Shown here: in pieces, positions 34,727-44,588 of the stretch | Layout: each line of letters opens with the position of its first letter | How positions within the stretch are numbered: the stretch's first letter is position 1 | Assembly (NCBI RefSeq): GCF_019145235.1 | Contig: NZ_JAHSTV010000001.1 | Coordinates: forward strand, 651,573 to 715,572 | Reading direction: 5' to 3' | Length of the DNA stretch: 64,000 bases | DNA from: Pseudomonas farris | Lineage (GTDB): Bacteria > Pseudomonadota > Gammaproteobacteria > Pseudomonadales > Pseudomonadaceae | Translations under genes and position numbers: made by a program | Notes under the pieces: generated by a model | Databases searched by the model: none | What the model was told of the DNA's origin: nothing | Seen by the model: only the letters and a program-made list of their open reading frames with translations

Positions 34727-35937
34727 CAGCCAGTCACCCTTTCCGGAACCGGTTTGGTCTTCTCGAGCCTGGTGTAGAACGGCATCAGAATGAAGTAGGC
34801 GAAGTACAGGAAGGTACATACCTGCGACAGCAACGTACGGCCTGGCGTTGGCGCCAGAACACCCAACACACCCAGGATCACGAACGAGATGCAGAACACC
34901 CAGAGCCAGATCTTGCTCAGCCAGCCTTTGTAGCGCATCGACTTGACCGGGCTGCGATCCAGCCATGGCAGGACGAACAGCACAGCGATGGCCGCGCCCA
35001 TGGCGATTACGCCCAGGAGCTTGTCCGGAACCGCCCGCAGAATCGCGTAGAACGGTGTGAAGTACCAGACCGGAGCGATGTGCTCAGGGGTCTTGAAGGC
35101 GTTCGCCACTTCAAAGTTCGGCTTCTCGAGGAAGTAGCCGCCCATTTCCGGGAAGAAGAATACGATCGAGCAGAAGATGAACAGGAACACCACCACGCCG
35201 ACGATATCTTTCACGGTGTAGTACGGGTGGAAGGCAATGCCGTCCAGCGGTACGCCGTTTTCGTCTTTGTGCTTCTTGATGTCGACGCCATCCGGGTTGT
35301 TCGAACCGACTTCGTGCAGCGCCAGAATGTGCACCACCACCAGACCGAGGATCACGATCGGCAGCGCAACCACATGCAAGGCGAAGAAGCGGTTCAGGGT
35401 AATACCGGAAATCAGGTAGTCACCACGAATCCACTGGGTCAGGTCGTTACCGATGACTGGGATCGCACCGAACAGCGAGATGATCACCTGGGCGCCCCAG
35501 TAGGACATCTGGCCCCACGGCAGCAGATAACCCATGAAGGCCTCAGCCATCAACGCCAGGTAGATCAGCATGCCGAACACCCACACCAGCTCACGCGGCT
35601 TCTGGTACGAACCGTAAAGCAGGCCACGGAACATATGCAGGTAAACGACGATGAAGAACATCGAAGCACCGACTGCGTGCAACATGCGCAGGATCGAGCC
35701 GTGCTCGACGTCGCGCATGATGTACTCGACGGAAGCAAACGCTTCTTCCGCCGACGGGGTGTAGCTCATGGTCAGCCAGACACCGGTAACGATCTGGTTG
35801 ACCAGAACGAGCAGCGCCAGGGAGCCAAAGAAATAGAAGAAGTTGAAGTTCTTCGGGGCGTAGTACTTGCTGAGATGGTCTTCCCACATTTTGGTCGCGG
35901 GGAAGCGCGCATCAACCCAATCCATGAACTTGCTCAT
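34726..35937 (-). CDS. petB: ubiquinol-cytochrome c reductase cytochrome b
   Basis: The 403-residue integral subunit has eight TM helices. Heme ligands lie in LHAVGASMFFIVVYLH and FALHVVALPIVILGLVVVH. The Qo-site tetrapeptide reads PVWY in place of the textbook PEWY; as I recall, this variant occurs in gamma-proteobacterial bc1 complexes. The ATG overlaps the petA stop by one base (TGATG); a GTG one codon upstream is less likely. Confidence 0.96.
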   Translation of the reverse strand: MSKFMDWVDARFPATKMWEDHLSKYYAPKNFNFFYFFGSLALLVLVNQIVTGVWLTMSYTPSAEEAFASVEYIMRDVEHGSILRMLHAVGASMFFIVVYLHMFRGLLYGSYQKPRELVWVFGMLIYLALMAEAFMGYLLPWGQMSYWGAQVIISLFGAIPVIGNDLTQWIRGDYLISGITLNRFFALHVVALPIVILGLVVVHILALHEVGSNNPDGVDIKKHKDENGVPLDGIAFHPYYTVKDIVGVVVFLFIFCSIVFFFPEMGGYFLEKPNFEVANAFKTPEHIAPVWYFTPFYAILRAVPDKLLGVIAMGAAIAVLFVLPWLDRSPVKSMRYKGWLSKIWLWVFCISFVILGVLGVLAPTPGRTLLSQVCTFLYFAYFILMPFYTRLEKTKPVPERVTG

Positions 35938-36530
35938 CACGCTTTCTCCGTATCGACGCCAATGACAATGACGTCATCGGTCTCATAGGAATGCGGGGGA
36001 ACTGGCAGGTTCAAAGGCGCAGGTTGCGACTTGTAGACGCGGCCAGCCAAATCGTAATGGGAACCGTGGCAAGGGCAGAAATAACCACCTACCCAATCCT
36101 TGCCCAGGTCGGCAGGCGCCACTTCCGGGCGGAAGGTCGGAGAGCAACCCAGGTGAGTGCAGATACCGATCAGCAGCAGAACTTCTGGCTTGATCGAACG
36201 CGTCTCCGGGTCGACATAGGTCGGTTGCGTAGAGTTCTTGGAGGTCGGGTCAGACAGCTGGCCCTCGATCTTTTTCAGATTCCCCAGGATTTCCTCCGTA
36301 CGGCGGACAATGAACACCGGCTGGCCGCGCCACTCAGCAATCATTTGCTGACCTGGCTCGATTTTGCTGACATTCACTTTCACCGGTGCACCTGCAGCTT
36401 TCGCCTTGGCACTGGGAAACCATGACCCCACGAACGGGACCGCAGCCCCCACCGCTCCTGCAGCACCCACCACGGATGTGGCTGCTACCAAGAAGCGACG
36501 CCGGCCTGCATTCACGCCGTCATTGCTCAT
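35937..36530 (-). CDS. petA: Rieske iron-sulfur subunit of cytochrome bc1
   Basis: The 197-residue protein begins with a twin-arginine signal (GRRRFLVAATSVVGAAGAVG) that acts as its membrane anchor. The 2Fe-2S ligands are CTHLGC and CPCHGSH. It is the first gene of petABC, which transfers electrons from ubiquinol to cytochrome c and pumps protons. Confidence 0.97.
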   Translation of the reverse strand: MSNDGVNAGRRRFLVAATSVVGAAGAVGAAVPFVGSWFPSAKAKAAGAPVKVNVSKIEPGQQMIAEWRGQPVFIVRRTEEILGNLKKIEGQLSDPTSKNSTQPTYVDPETRSIKPEVLLLIGICTHLGCSPTFRPEVAPADLGKDWVGGYFCPCHGSHYDLAGRVYKSQPAPLNLPVPPHSYETDDVIVIGVDTEKA

Positions 36531-36740
36531 TCAGTCCTCTCCCATCAGCTTTGTGGCCTGTTAAATCAGGCGTCTACTAAGTAAAAATCTGAACTTATAA
36601 AAATTTTGCCGAATGGTAATGAAAAGCCCCAATTCTGACAAGGTAATTACCGAGGGGCTCCACTGCCAAGCCTTGCAGTATAGGGCTTCTGCGGATGTGG
36701 CAAGTTGTCACAGCGCAATTCACTGATAAATCGCGCCCAT

Positions 36741-36782
36741 AAAAAAACGCCCAGCTTCGCGAGGAAACTGGGCGTTCTTTTT
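36741..36782 (-). terminator. terminator of rplM-rpsI
   Basis: On the minus strand, GAACGCCCAGTTTC and CGAAGCTGGGCGTTTTTTT form a strong stem and T run, 16 bases beyond rpsI. A weaker second stem (AGCCCC...GGGGCT) lies at about 36629-36661. Confidence 0.85.
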
Positions 36783-36797
36783 GAACGCGAAAGCGAA

Positions 36798-37190
36798 TTA
36801 ACGCTTCGAGTACTGCGGACGCTTACGCGCTTTACGCAGACCAACTTTCTTACGTTCAACTTCACGAGCATCGCGAGTAACGAAGCCAGCTTTGCGCAGA
36901 GCGCCACGCAGGGTTTCGTCGTACTGCATCAGTGCGCGAGTGATACCGTGGCGGATTGCGCCAGCTTGACCACTTACACCACCGCCGATCACGGTGACGT
37001 AGATGTCGAACTTCTCGACAGTCTCAGTCAATTCCAGCGGCTGACGAACTACCATGCGGGCAGTTTCGCGGCCGAAGAAATTATCCAGCGAACGGTTGTT
37101 GATGGAGATGTTACCAGTACCCGGACGCAGGAAAACGCGTGCGGTTGCGGTCTTGCGACGGCCAGTGCCGTAATTTTGAGTCGCCGACAT
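36798..37190 (-). CDS. rpsI: 30S ribosomal protein S9
   Basis: The 130-residue protein has [20 protein letters not shown] at the N-terminus, [15 protein letters not shown] in the centre and the C-terminal RKRPQYSKR tail that reaches the P-site tRNA. It lies 14 bases after rplM. Confidence 0.98.
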
Positions 37191-37204
37191 AATGAACTAT
37201 TCCG

Positions 37205-37633
37205 TTAAAACTTCAGTTCTTGGGGCTGCTGAGCAGTATGAGGGTGTACAGCGCCCGCATAGACTTTCAGCTTACGATACATGTCGCGACCCAGCGGGTT
37301 CTTAGGCAGCATGCCTTTGACCGCGGTCTCGATCACGCGCTCAGGGGCTTTAGCGATCAGCTTTTCGAAGTTGATCGACTTGATGCCGCCCGGGAAACCG
37401 GAGTGGGAGTAGTAGATTTTGTCGGTGGTTTTAGCACCGGTTACACGAATCTGCTCGGCATTGATAACGACGATGTAATCGCCGGTGTCAACGTGAGGAG
37501 TGTACTCAGCTTTATGCTTGCCACGCAGACGGCTCGCGATTTCGGTGGCCAGACGACCCAGGGTCTGACCTGCAGCGTCGACGACAAACCAGTCGCGCTG
37601 TACTGTTTCCGGTTTAGCAGTAAAAGTTTTCAT
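37205..37633 (-). CDS. rplM: 50S ribosomal protein L13
   Basis: The 142-residue protein matches the L13 family throughout ([56 protein letters not shown]). It leads the rplM-rpsI operon, which in E. coli is autoregulated by L13. A GC-rich stem (CCGCC...GGCGG) is present in its short leader. Confidence 0.98.
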   Translation of the reverse strand: MKTFTAKPETVQRDWFVVDAAGQTLGRLATEIASRLRGKHKAEYTPHVDTGDYIVVINAEQIRVTGAKTTDKIYYSHSGFPGGIKSINFEKLIAKAPERVIETAVKGMLPKNPLGRDMYRKLKVYAGAVHPHTAQQPQELKF

Positions 37634-37674
37634 TCTTTATAGCCTCAGGGGCCGCCCTGTAAATTAGACGGCGG

Positions 37675-37710
37675 ATCTTACTGAATAGTGCGTACTTTGA
37701 CAAGTCAAAG
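37675..37710 (-). promoter_or_regulatory. rplM promoter with a palindrome over the -35 box
   Basis: On the minus strand, TTGTCA (37698-37703) is 17 bases from TAAGAT (37675-37680). The -35 hexamer lies inside the perfect palindrome CTTTGAC-TT-GTCAAAG (37695-37710), which could be an operator. Confidence 0.55.
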
Positions 37711-37878
37711 GCAGCCGGATACAGACGCTTTCGGGGGCTCGGGTCGGCGCGTCCGTTCAACGGCAAGATTCTTCGGCGGCGGCGCATCACTTCCACTGCA
37801 GAAAGAGGTGCGCAATTATGCAGATTGCGAAAAATATTTCAACCTGCTTTTATGATTGTTTTGCCCAAGGAGCACCCG

Positions 37879-38919
37879 ATGGACTATCGCCAGCTAGGCC
37901 GTACCGATCTGAACGTGAGTGCAATCTGCCTCGGCACCATGACCTGGGGTGAGCAAAACAGCGAGGCTGAAGCCTTCGCCCAGATCGAACGGGCCAAGAG
38001 CGCCGGGATCAATTTCATCGACACTGCCGAAATGTACCCGGTGCCGCCCAAGGCCGAAACCTACGCCACCACCGAGCGCTACATCGGCAATTACTTTAAA
38101 AGTCGTGGCGATCGCGCCGACTGGATCCTGGCGAGCAAGATCGCCGGCCCCGGCAACACCATCGACTACATCCGCGACAAAAACCTCAAGCACAACCGCG
38201 AGCACATCGTCCAGGCCGTGGATGCGAGCCTCAAACGCTTGCAGACCGACTACATCGACCTCTATCAGTTGCACTGGCCAGAACGCAGCACCAATTTCTT
38301 CGGGCAACTGGGCTACAAGCACACGAGCGAAGTCAACCTCACGCCGCTGGAAGACACCCTCCAAGCACTGGACGAACAGGTCAAGGCCGGCAAGATCCGC
38401 CACATCGGCCTGTCCAACGAAACGCCATGGGGCACCATGCGTTTCCTCGCCCTGGCCGAAGCCCGTGGCTGGCCGCGCGCGGTGTCGATCCAGAACCCGT
38501 ACAACCTGCTCAACCGCAGCTTCGAAGTCGGTCTGGCGGAAATCGCTATCCGCGAACAGTGCGGCCTGCTCGCCTATTCGCCGCTGGCGTTCGGTTTCCT
38601 CTCGGGCAAATACGAAGGTGGCGCGCGTCCGCCCAAAGGTCGCCTGAGCCTCTACAGCCGCTTCAGCCGCTATTTCAATCCGCAATCGGAAGCGGCGTGC
38701 AGCCGATATGTGGCACTGGCTCGTGAACACGGCCTGGATCCGGCGCAGATGGCACTGGCATTCGTCACCCAGCAACCGTTCGTCACCAGCAACATCATTG
38801 GCGCCACCACGCTTGAGCAACTGGACAGCAACATTGCCAGCTTCGAGCTGAAACTTTCCGACGAAGTGTTGGCTGGGATCGAGGCGATTCACCAGGATCA
38901 TCCGAATCCTGCACCTTGA
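37879..38919 (+). CDS. aldo/keto reductase (Tas-like)
   Basis: The 346-residue NADP(H)-dependent reductase equals E. coli Tas in length. The AKR signatures are GINFIDTAEMYP (catalytic Asp and Tyr), ILASKIAGPG (Lys), LYQLHWPER (His) and GLSNETPWG, with the nucleotide site IIGATTLEQLDSNI. The natural substrate is unknown. The start MDYRQLGRTDLNVS was chosen because it is preceded by AAGGAG and matches the family. Confidence 0.9.
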   Translation: MDYRQLGRTDLNVSAICLGTMTWGEQNSEAEAFAQIERAKSAGINFIDTAEMYPVPPKAETYATTERYIGNYFKSRGDRADWILASKIAGPGNTIDYIRDKNLKHNREHIVQAVDASLKRLQTDYIDLYQLHWPERSTNFFGQLGYKHTSEVNLTPLEDTLQALDEQVKAGKIRHIGLSNETPWGTMRFLALAEARGWPRAVSIQNPYNLLNRSFEVGLAEIAIREQCGLLAYSPLAFGFLSGKYEGGARPPKGRLSLYSRFSRYFNPQSEAACSRYVALAREHGLDPAQMALAFVTQQPFVTSNIIGATTLEQLDSNIASFELKLSDEVLAGIEAIHQDHPNPAP

Positions 38920-38935
38920 TTGATTCATAGGCCCA

Positions 38936-39027
38936 ATCGCGAGCAGGCTCGCTCCCACATGGATCCGTGCCGATCACAAAATGGTGGTCGGACATAAATC
39001 CAGTGTGGGAGCGAGCCTGCTCGCGAT
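38936..39027. repeat. REP doublet (GCGAGCC variant)
   Basis: ATCGCGAGCAGGCTCGCTCC and its inverse are separated by about 45 bases. The arms carry GGCTCGCT where most copies here have GCCCGCT, so this is a sequence subgroup. Confidence 0.8.
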
Positions 39028-39051
39028 AGCGGTCTGACAATCACTGCCGCA

Positions 39052-40188
39052 TCAAAGCGACCGCGCAATAATCTCCTTCATGATCTCATTGGTCCCGGCA
39101 TAGATCCGCTGCACTCGCGCATCCGCCCACGCCCGGGCGATAGGGTATTCCCACATGAACCCGTAGCCACCATGCAACTGCACGCATTCATCGAGCACCT
39201 TGCATTGCAGGTCGGTGCCCCAGTACTTGGCCATCGCCGCAGTCGGCACGTCGAGCTTGCCTTGCAGATGCAGTTCCAGGCAGCGATCGACGAAAACCCT
39301 GCCGATCTGGATTTCGGTCGCCATTTCAGCGAGTTTGAAGCGGGTGTTCTGGAAGTCGGCGATAGCCTTGCCGAAAGCCTTGCGCTCACGGGTGTAATCC
39401 AGCGTCCATTGCAACGCTGCTTCGGCTGACGCCAAGCCACCTACCGCGACCGTCAGACGCTCCTGCGGCAGTTCCTGCATCAGGTAAGCGAAGCCCATCC
39501 CGGCCTGGCCCAGCAGGTTTTCCTTCGGCACCCGAACGTCCTGGAAGAACAGCTCCGAGGTGTCCTGAGCCTTCATACCGACCTTTTCCAGACGCTTGCC
39601 TTTGGCGAAGCCCGGCGTATTGGCCTCTACCAGAAACAGACTGGTCCCCTTCGCCCCCGCCTTCGGATCGGTCTTGGCCACGACGATCACCAGGTCCGCC
39701 AGAAAGCCATTGGTGATGAAGGTCTTCGAACCGTTGATCACGTATTCGTCGCCATCCAGCACGGCAGTGGTTTTCACTCCTTGCAGGTCGGAACCGGCAC
39801 CCGGCTCGGTCATGGCAATCGCGGTGACCATCTCGCCAGACACCAGTTTGGGCAGGTATTTGTGTTTCAGCGCTTCACTGCCGTAATGCAGGATGTAAGG
39901 GGCAACAATGTCCGAATGAAGTGAAAAACCGATGCCGGTCAGACCCTGGCGGCCGACCTCTTCGATCACCACCGCACTGTAGAGAAAGTCCGCCCCCAGC
40001 CCGCCGTATTCTTCCGGCAAATGCGAACAGAGCATCCCCGCCTCCCCCGCCTTGTTCCAGAGTTTGCGGTCGATATAGCCTTGTTTTTCCCATTGTCCAT
40101 GGAACGGCACGGCCTCTTTTTCGAGGAACGTTCGCACGCTGTCGCGAAAAAGTTCGTGCTCGGAGCTGAACAAGGTTCTGGGGATCAT
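39052..40188 (-). CDS. acyl-CoA dehydrogenase, long-chain (LCAD) type
   Basis: The 378-residue flavoprotein has the ACAD signatures AMTEPGAGSDLQG and LHGGYGFMWEYPIAR. In medium- and short-chain enzymes the catalytic Glu lies in the C-terminal YEGT motif; here that position is Ala (RIYAGTNEIM). A Glu in ELPQERLTVA instead matches the base of long-chain acyl-CoA dehydrogenases. It probably introduces the first double bond in fatty-acid beta-oxidation. It is a single-gene unit. Confidence 0.88.
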   Translation of the reverse strand: MIPRTLFSSEHELFRDSVRTFLEKEAVPFHGQWEKQGYIDRKLWNKAGEAGMLCSHLPEEYGGLGADFLYSAVVIEEVGRQGLTGIGFSLHSDIVAPYILHYGSEALKHKYLPKLVSGEMVTAIAMTEPGAGSDLQGVKTTAVLDGDEYVINGSKTFITNGFLADLVIVVAKTDPKAGAKGTSLFLVEANTPGFAKGKRLEKVGMKAQDTSELFFQDVRVPKENLLGQAGMGFAYLMQELPQERLTVAVGGLASAEAALQWTLDYTRERKAFGKAIADFQNTRFKLAEMATEIQIGRVFVDRCLELHLQGKLDVPTAAMAKYWGTDLQCKVLDECVQLHGGYGFMWEYPIARAWADARVQRIYAGTNEIMKEIIARSL

Positions 40189-40333
40189 GCGGCACCTGTG
40201 GTTATTGTTAGCCGGAATTGACCTTTAGAGACTAAGCCTCGCTTCCGATACAGGACACTGGACACATCCGACAAAAAATAAGACGATCCAGCCGTCTGGT
40301 GACCACTTTCCCCTATAAGAATAAAGTTGAATT

Positions 40334-41329
40334 ATGTCTAACCAAGTCTCCACGCCCTTACGGCGCGTCAGCATCCTGGCTATCGACCGGGTTTTCGCTT
40401 CCACCCTCATGCAAGCCAAGGATTTCTTCCATCTGGCCAGCCTGCGCTATGGCAAACAACTGGGCCACGGCCTGACACCGGCGTTTGAAACCCGGCTGGT
40501 CAGCCCCGACGGCAAACCGGTGAACAGCTTCAGCGACGTGATCATGCCGGTAGACGGCGGCCTGGAAAATGCTGACGTCATTATCCTTCCCGCCTTCTGG
40601 GACGATTTCGACACCCTCTGCAAACGTTATCCACAGGTCCTGCCGTGGCTGCGCCAGCAGCATGCTCGCGGTGCCGTGTTGTGTGGCGAGGCCACCGGCG
40701 TGTTCTGGCTGGCCGAGGCCGGATTGCTCGATGGCAAGGAAGCGACGACCTACTGGCGTTTCTTCAATGCGTTTGCCGAGCGCTTCCCTCAGGTTCAGCT
40801 CAATCAGGACAAACACCTGACCGACGCCGACAACCTGTATTGCGCCGGCACCACCACCTCGGCCTGCGACCTCTACATCTACCTGATCGAGCGCTTTTGC
40901 GGCGCCAACGTGGCCCAGGCCGTGGCCCGCGACATTCTTTACGAAGTGCAACGCAACTATGCACCGGGACGGATCGGTTTCGGCGGGCAGAAGCTGCACC
41001 AGGACGTGATCATCCTGCAGATCCAGCATTGGCTCGAAGAACACTTCGCCGACAAGTTCCGCTTCGAAGACGTGGCCCGCGAGCACGGCATGAGCATCCG
41101 CAACTTCATGCGTCGCTTCCAGACCGCCACCGGCGACAAACCGCTGCATTACCTGCAGCGACTGCGCATCGAGACGGCCAAGGGCTTGTTGTCCGGCAGT
41201 CGCAAGAGCATCAAGACCATCAGCTATGAAGTTGGTTACGACGACGCGAGCTTCTTCGCCCGACTGTTCCGCCAGCACACGGAGTTGTCGCCGAACCAGT
41301 ATCGGCAGCAGTTTCAGCAAGCGGCTTAA
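40334..41329 (+). CDS. GlxA-family AraC-type transcriptional regulator
   Basis: The 331-residue protein has an N-terminal DJ-1/PfpI-like domain (about 10-190, with VLCGEATGVFWLAEAGLLDG around the pseudo-active-site Cys) and a C-terminal AraC/XylS double HTH (about 230-325, EDVAREHGMSIRNFMRRF and TISYEVGYDDASFFARLF). GlxA-type regulators in Pseudomonas control arginine, carnitine or betaine and related catabolism. It is divergent from the acyl-CoA dehydrogenase and precedes the monooxygenase operon in the same direction, so either could be its target. Confidence 0.9.
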   Translation: MSNQVSTPLRRVSILAIDRVFASTLMQAKDFFHLASLRYGKQLGHGLTPAFETRLVSPDGKPVNSFSDVIMPVDGGLENADVIILPAFWDDFDTLCKRYPQVLPWLRQQHARGAVLCGEATGVFWLAEAGLLDGKEATTYWRFFNAFAERFPQVQLNQDKHLTDADNLYCAGTTTSACDLYIYLIERFCGANVAQAVARDILYEVQRNYAPGRIGFGGQKLHQDVIILQIQHWLEEHFADKFRFEDVAREHGMSIRNFMRRFQTATGDKPLHYLQRLRIETAKGLLSGSRKSIKTISYEVGYDDASFFARLFRQHTELSPNQYRQQFQQAA

Positions 41330-41346
41330 GGACTGGACGCAAATCA

Positions 41347-41395
41347 AATGTGGAGGCGAGCCTGCTTTCCTTCGCGAGCAGGCTCGCTCCACATT
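41347..41395. repeat. compact REP palindrome
   Basis: AATGTGGAGGCGAGCCTGCT and its inverse are separated by a few bases, forming one long hairpin between the AraC-type regulator and the monooxygenase operon. Confidence 0.75.
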
Positions 41396-41543
41396 AAATG
41401 TGCGTGCACAGGTTTTTCTGCTATGCATTTTCCTACGCAAAAAGCGGAATACAGAGCGCCAGAGCATTCGACTCTGCTCACAGACACCGTCCCTTAAAAA
41501 CGTCAACATCGCTCCCTGAAAACACCATCAGGGAAGATCAACA

Positions 41544-43490
41544 GTGACCATCGGATCAAGCTACAACTACCCGTCATTCGTAGCAAAGGAAGCCGTTCGA
41601 ACCAAGCGCTCGGCTGAAAGCAAATGGGCGACTCGCTTTCCGAATCCACCCGACTTGTGCTTCGACTATCGAGCATTGGTTGAACAGGAAAACGGCATCG
41701 CCAAGGCAACTGACCCACAACATAAAATTTGCATTATTGGCGCCGGTGTCACCGGACTGACTGCCGCCAGAGAACTTTATCGTTGCGGGTTCACCCACAT
41801 CACCCTCATAGAACAATCCAGACGCATCGGTGGCAGGCACCTGACCGTTCCTGGAAGCCCGCACTCGCCGATGAGCCATACACCGTTTGAAATGGGGGCC
41901 ATGCGCATGCCCTTCTTCAACCGGGCGGACGAGCCACCGACAGAGGGCCGGTCACTGATGGCTTACTACGCCAAGGCGTTCGACCTGGCGTTTTCGGATT
42001 TTGCCAATCCCGGAAGCCAGTGGGTCACCTCGACCGGCATCTATCTGCGAGAAGGCAGCATGTGCGGCGGACCGACTCCGCAGATGCTGATCTGGAAAAA
42101 TGAAGATGGCCAGACACCACCTCCCGGAGAAGAACTGCAAAAAGTTTATGCAAAGTGGAAAGCCTTTGCCGATCGCATGACCCGGCACGTCGCAGAGGTT
42201 TATGCCAGCCAGGAATGGGAAGCCATGTGGGCCGCTATCGTTGAAAAATACGAGAGCGTTTCGTTTCGCGATCTGGTCAGCATGCCCGCTCTGCAAGCCT
42301 GGGATGAACGTTCACCGGGGGACTTTGGCGGAATGGGAATGTCCGCACAGGAGTCCGCGATTTTCTATGCCATTGGCATCGGCGACGGTAGCTGGGGTGC
42401 CTTTTACGATGTCTGCTCCCTTTACCCCCTGCGCACTGCCATTTTTGGATTCAGTAGCCAACTGCAATTGATCCATGGTCGGGTGGACTCAACTGGCGAT
42501 CCGATAGATTCACCCTACCTGCACAACGAAGCCGTTTTTGACTCGACGGGGCTGAGTTTCGACAGACCCCGCTACATCGGGCTCTCTGCACTGGACGAAT
42601 GCCTACTGTTCATGAAAACCGACGAAACCGGAAAGTCCTTCTACGAACACTGCCGGGAAAGGAACAACGGTTTGCTCACGGACTCCTCCGTTACAAAACT
42701 TCAAAAACTGACGAACCAGAAAACACGCGTCTACTACAACTGGAAACACAGCCAACCCGAGCAAATCCAGGAGCACTTCGATGACTTTGATTCGGTCATC
42801 ATGACTCTTCCCTCGTGGCTGATAGAAACTCGCATCAAACTTGAAAACTTCACTCCACAGATGCTGCCGTTCGAGACGATCAATGCCTACAAAACCGCGC
42901 ATTGGGAAACCAGTTGCAAAGTCTTCGCACCGTTAAAAAAATCATTCCTTTCAAAAAACAGCAAAATCCCGCAAGCCATCGTCACTGACAGTTTCATTCA
43001 TGACGTCTACACCTATCGCTACAACGATAACTATAGCTATGACTGCATCCTTTTAAGTTACACATGGGAGGATGACGCCACCAAACTGGCCTCATTCACA
43101 GACAAGGAATTGGTGTACAAGTGCGCCAAAGAGCTGGACCGGATCCTCATGAATTCCGCCAACATCCAGGAGAAAATCTCTTCGTATATTGGCCTTGATC
43201 AAGCCGTGGTCCAACGTTGGATGACCGATAAAAATGCGTTGGGTTGCGCAAAGTTATACCGACCTGGCACCTACTACGACGCCGTGAGCCTGATGAAGTA
43301 CAACCGGGACTTCGCGCATGTTTCAGGTCTGTATTTTTCCGGGGAGTCATTTTCAGTCGATGCCGGCTGGACCGAGCCATGCTTTCGGGGCGCCGTCGAT
43401 GCGGTCATCCATATCTGCAACAAAACTGCCGCGGCCTTCCAAGGCGGTTTTTCCATGAGCGACTACCCGCACTATAACGTCGGAACCTGA
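41544..43490 (+). CDS. flavin-dependent amino-acid 2-monooxygenase/oxidase family protein
   Basis: The 648-residue FAD protein has a Rossmann fingerprint GAGVTG (66-71) with Glu90 and RRIGGRH, a substrate-region arginine motif EMGAMRMPFF, SYTWEDDATKL, and a C-terminal FAD motif (YFSGESFSVDAGWTEPCFRGAVDAV). These features fit the tryptophan/phenylalanine/lysine 2-monooxygenase group, which decarboxylates an amino acid to its amide. It is about 90 residues longer than IaaM and has a ~60-residue N-terminal extension. The start is GTG with AGGGA upstream. Parts are richer in A+T than flanking genes. The substrate is unknown, and plain amino-acid oxidase activity is the alternative. Confidence 0.75.
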   Translation: MTIGSSYNYPSFVAKEAVRTKRSAESKWATRFPNPPDLCFDYRALVEQENGIAKATDPQHKICIIGAGVTGLTAARELYRCGFTHITLIEQSRRIGGRHLTVPGSPHSPMSHTPFEMGAMRMPFFNRADEPPTEGRSLMAYYAKAFDLAFSDFANPGSQWVTSTGIYLREGSMCGGPTPQMLIWKNEDGQTPPPGEELQKVYAKWKAFADRMTRHVAEVYASQEWEAMWAAIVEKYESVSFRDLVSMPALQAWDERSPGDFGGMGMSAQESAIFYAIGIGDGSWGAFYDVCSLYPLRTAIFGFSSQLQLIHGRVDSTGDPIDSPYLHNEAVFDSTGLSFDRPRYIGLSALDECLLFMKTDETGKSFYEHCRERNNGLLTDSSVTKLQKLTNQKTRVYYNWKHSQPEQIQEHFDDFDSVIMTLPSWLIETRIKLENFTPQMLPFETINAYKTAHWETSCKVFAPLKKSFLSKNSKIPQAIVTDSFIHDVYTYRYNDNYSYDCILLSYTWEDDATKLASFTDKELVYKCAKELDRILMNSANIQEKISSYIGLDQAVVQRWMTDKNALGCAKLYRPGTYYDAVSLMKYNRDFAHVSGLYFSGESFSVDAGWTEPCFRGAVDAVIHICNKTAAAFQGGFSMSDYPHYNVGT

Positions 43491-43684
43491 TCCCCCCTTC
43501 AGAGCCATGCACGGCGTGCATTGGCTCTGTCTTCGCTCCCACAAACCAAGCGCCCCGCCCTTTCATCTTGGGATACGGACTACACACTAAACGGAAATGG
43601 CTGACTTACGCCCTCGCGCCGATTCGACTCTTATGAATACGCAATTAAACAGCGTGAATAACAATAAAAAAGAGGTCATCGGAA

Positions 43685-44572
43685 ATGAGCGAGCCAACAA
43701 GCCCTGTTCGTGTAGCAGTCGTGCAATTCGATCCACAAGTCGGCATGAAAAATCAGGAAACAAATCTACGTCGTAGCCTGGAATTGGCTCTGGAAGCGGC
43801 AAATGATGGTGCGAATCTCATTGTCCTGCCTGAGCTTTCAAGCACAGGTTATTTCTTCAGCAACCGACAGGATGCGTTCGAGCATTCGGAGGAGGTTCCT
43901 GGCGGGCCGAGCGTGCAGAGCTGGATGGACTTTGCCCGTCAGCACAAGGTTTATCTGGTCGCCGGTTTGACAGAACGCGACGGCATGCGCCTGTTCAACA
44001 CCGGCGTTCTGGTCGGACCTGACGGCTTTATCGGCAAATATCGAAAAGCTCATTTATGGAATATGGAGAAACTGTGGTTCACGCCGGGCGATCTGGGCTT
44101 CCCGGTTTTCGACACCCCAATCGGTCGCATAGGGTTGTTGATCTGCTGGGACATCTGGTTCCCGGAAGTACCGCGCATTTTGAGTCAGCAAGGCGCCGAC
44201 ATCATTTGCAGCCTGAACAACTGGGTCTGGACCCCGCCGCCCCTATTCGATGACGCCGGCAAGTGCATGGCGTCGTACCTGACTATGACGGCTGCTCACG
44301 TCAACAATGTATTTATTGCGGCCGCAAGCCGGATCGGCGAAGAGCGAGGTGCACGTTACCTGGGCTGCTCGCTGATCGCGGGCACCAATGGCTGGCCGAT
44401 TGGCCAGGTAGCTTCAGCGGACAAGCAGGAAATCCTGTTTGCCGACATCGACCTGACCAGCTCGCGCAGCGCGCCCATCTGGAACAACCTGAACGATTTG
44501 CATCGCGATCGTCGAACCGATCTCTACGATCAAATGCTCGGTTACACCCTGCACCCTTGTCTGCCGCGCTGA
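43685..44572 (+). CDS. nitrilase-superfamily amidohydrolase
   Basis: The 295-residue carbon-nitrogen hydrolase has the full catalytic triad: Glu50 (VLPELSSTGY), Lys121 (YRKAHLW) and Cys154 (LLICWDIWFPE). The closest functional model is the amidase that follows lysine 2-monooxygenase (DavA), so it probably hydrolyses the amide produced by the preceding flavoprotein. It lies 194 bases after that gene and 16 bases before the membrane protein gene. A nitrilase or carbamoyl hydrolase activity cannot be excluded. Confidence 0.85.
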   Translation: MSEPTSPVRVAVVQFDPQVGMKNQETNLRRSLELALEAANDGANLIVLPELSSTGYFFSNRQDAFEHSEEVPGGPSVQSWMDFARQHKVYLVAGLTERDGMRLFNTGVLVGPDGFIGKYRKAHLWNMEKLWFTPGDLGFPVFDTPIGRIGLLICWDIWFPEVPRILSQQGADIICSLNNWVWTPPPLFDDAGKCMASYLTMTAAHVNNVFIAAASRIGEERGARYLGCSLIAGTNGWPIGQVASADKQEILFADIDLTSSRSAPIWNNLNDLHRDRRTDLYDQMLGYTLHPCLPR

Positions 44573-44588
44573 TAAGGGGGCATGACTG

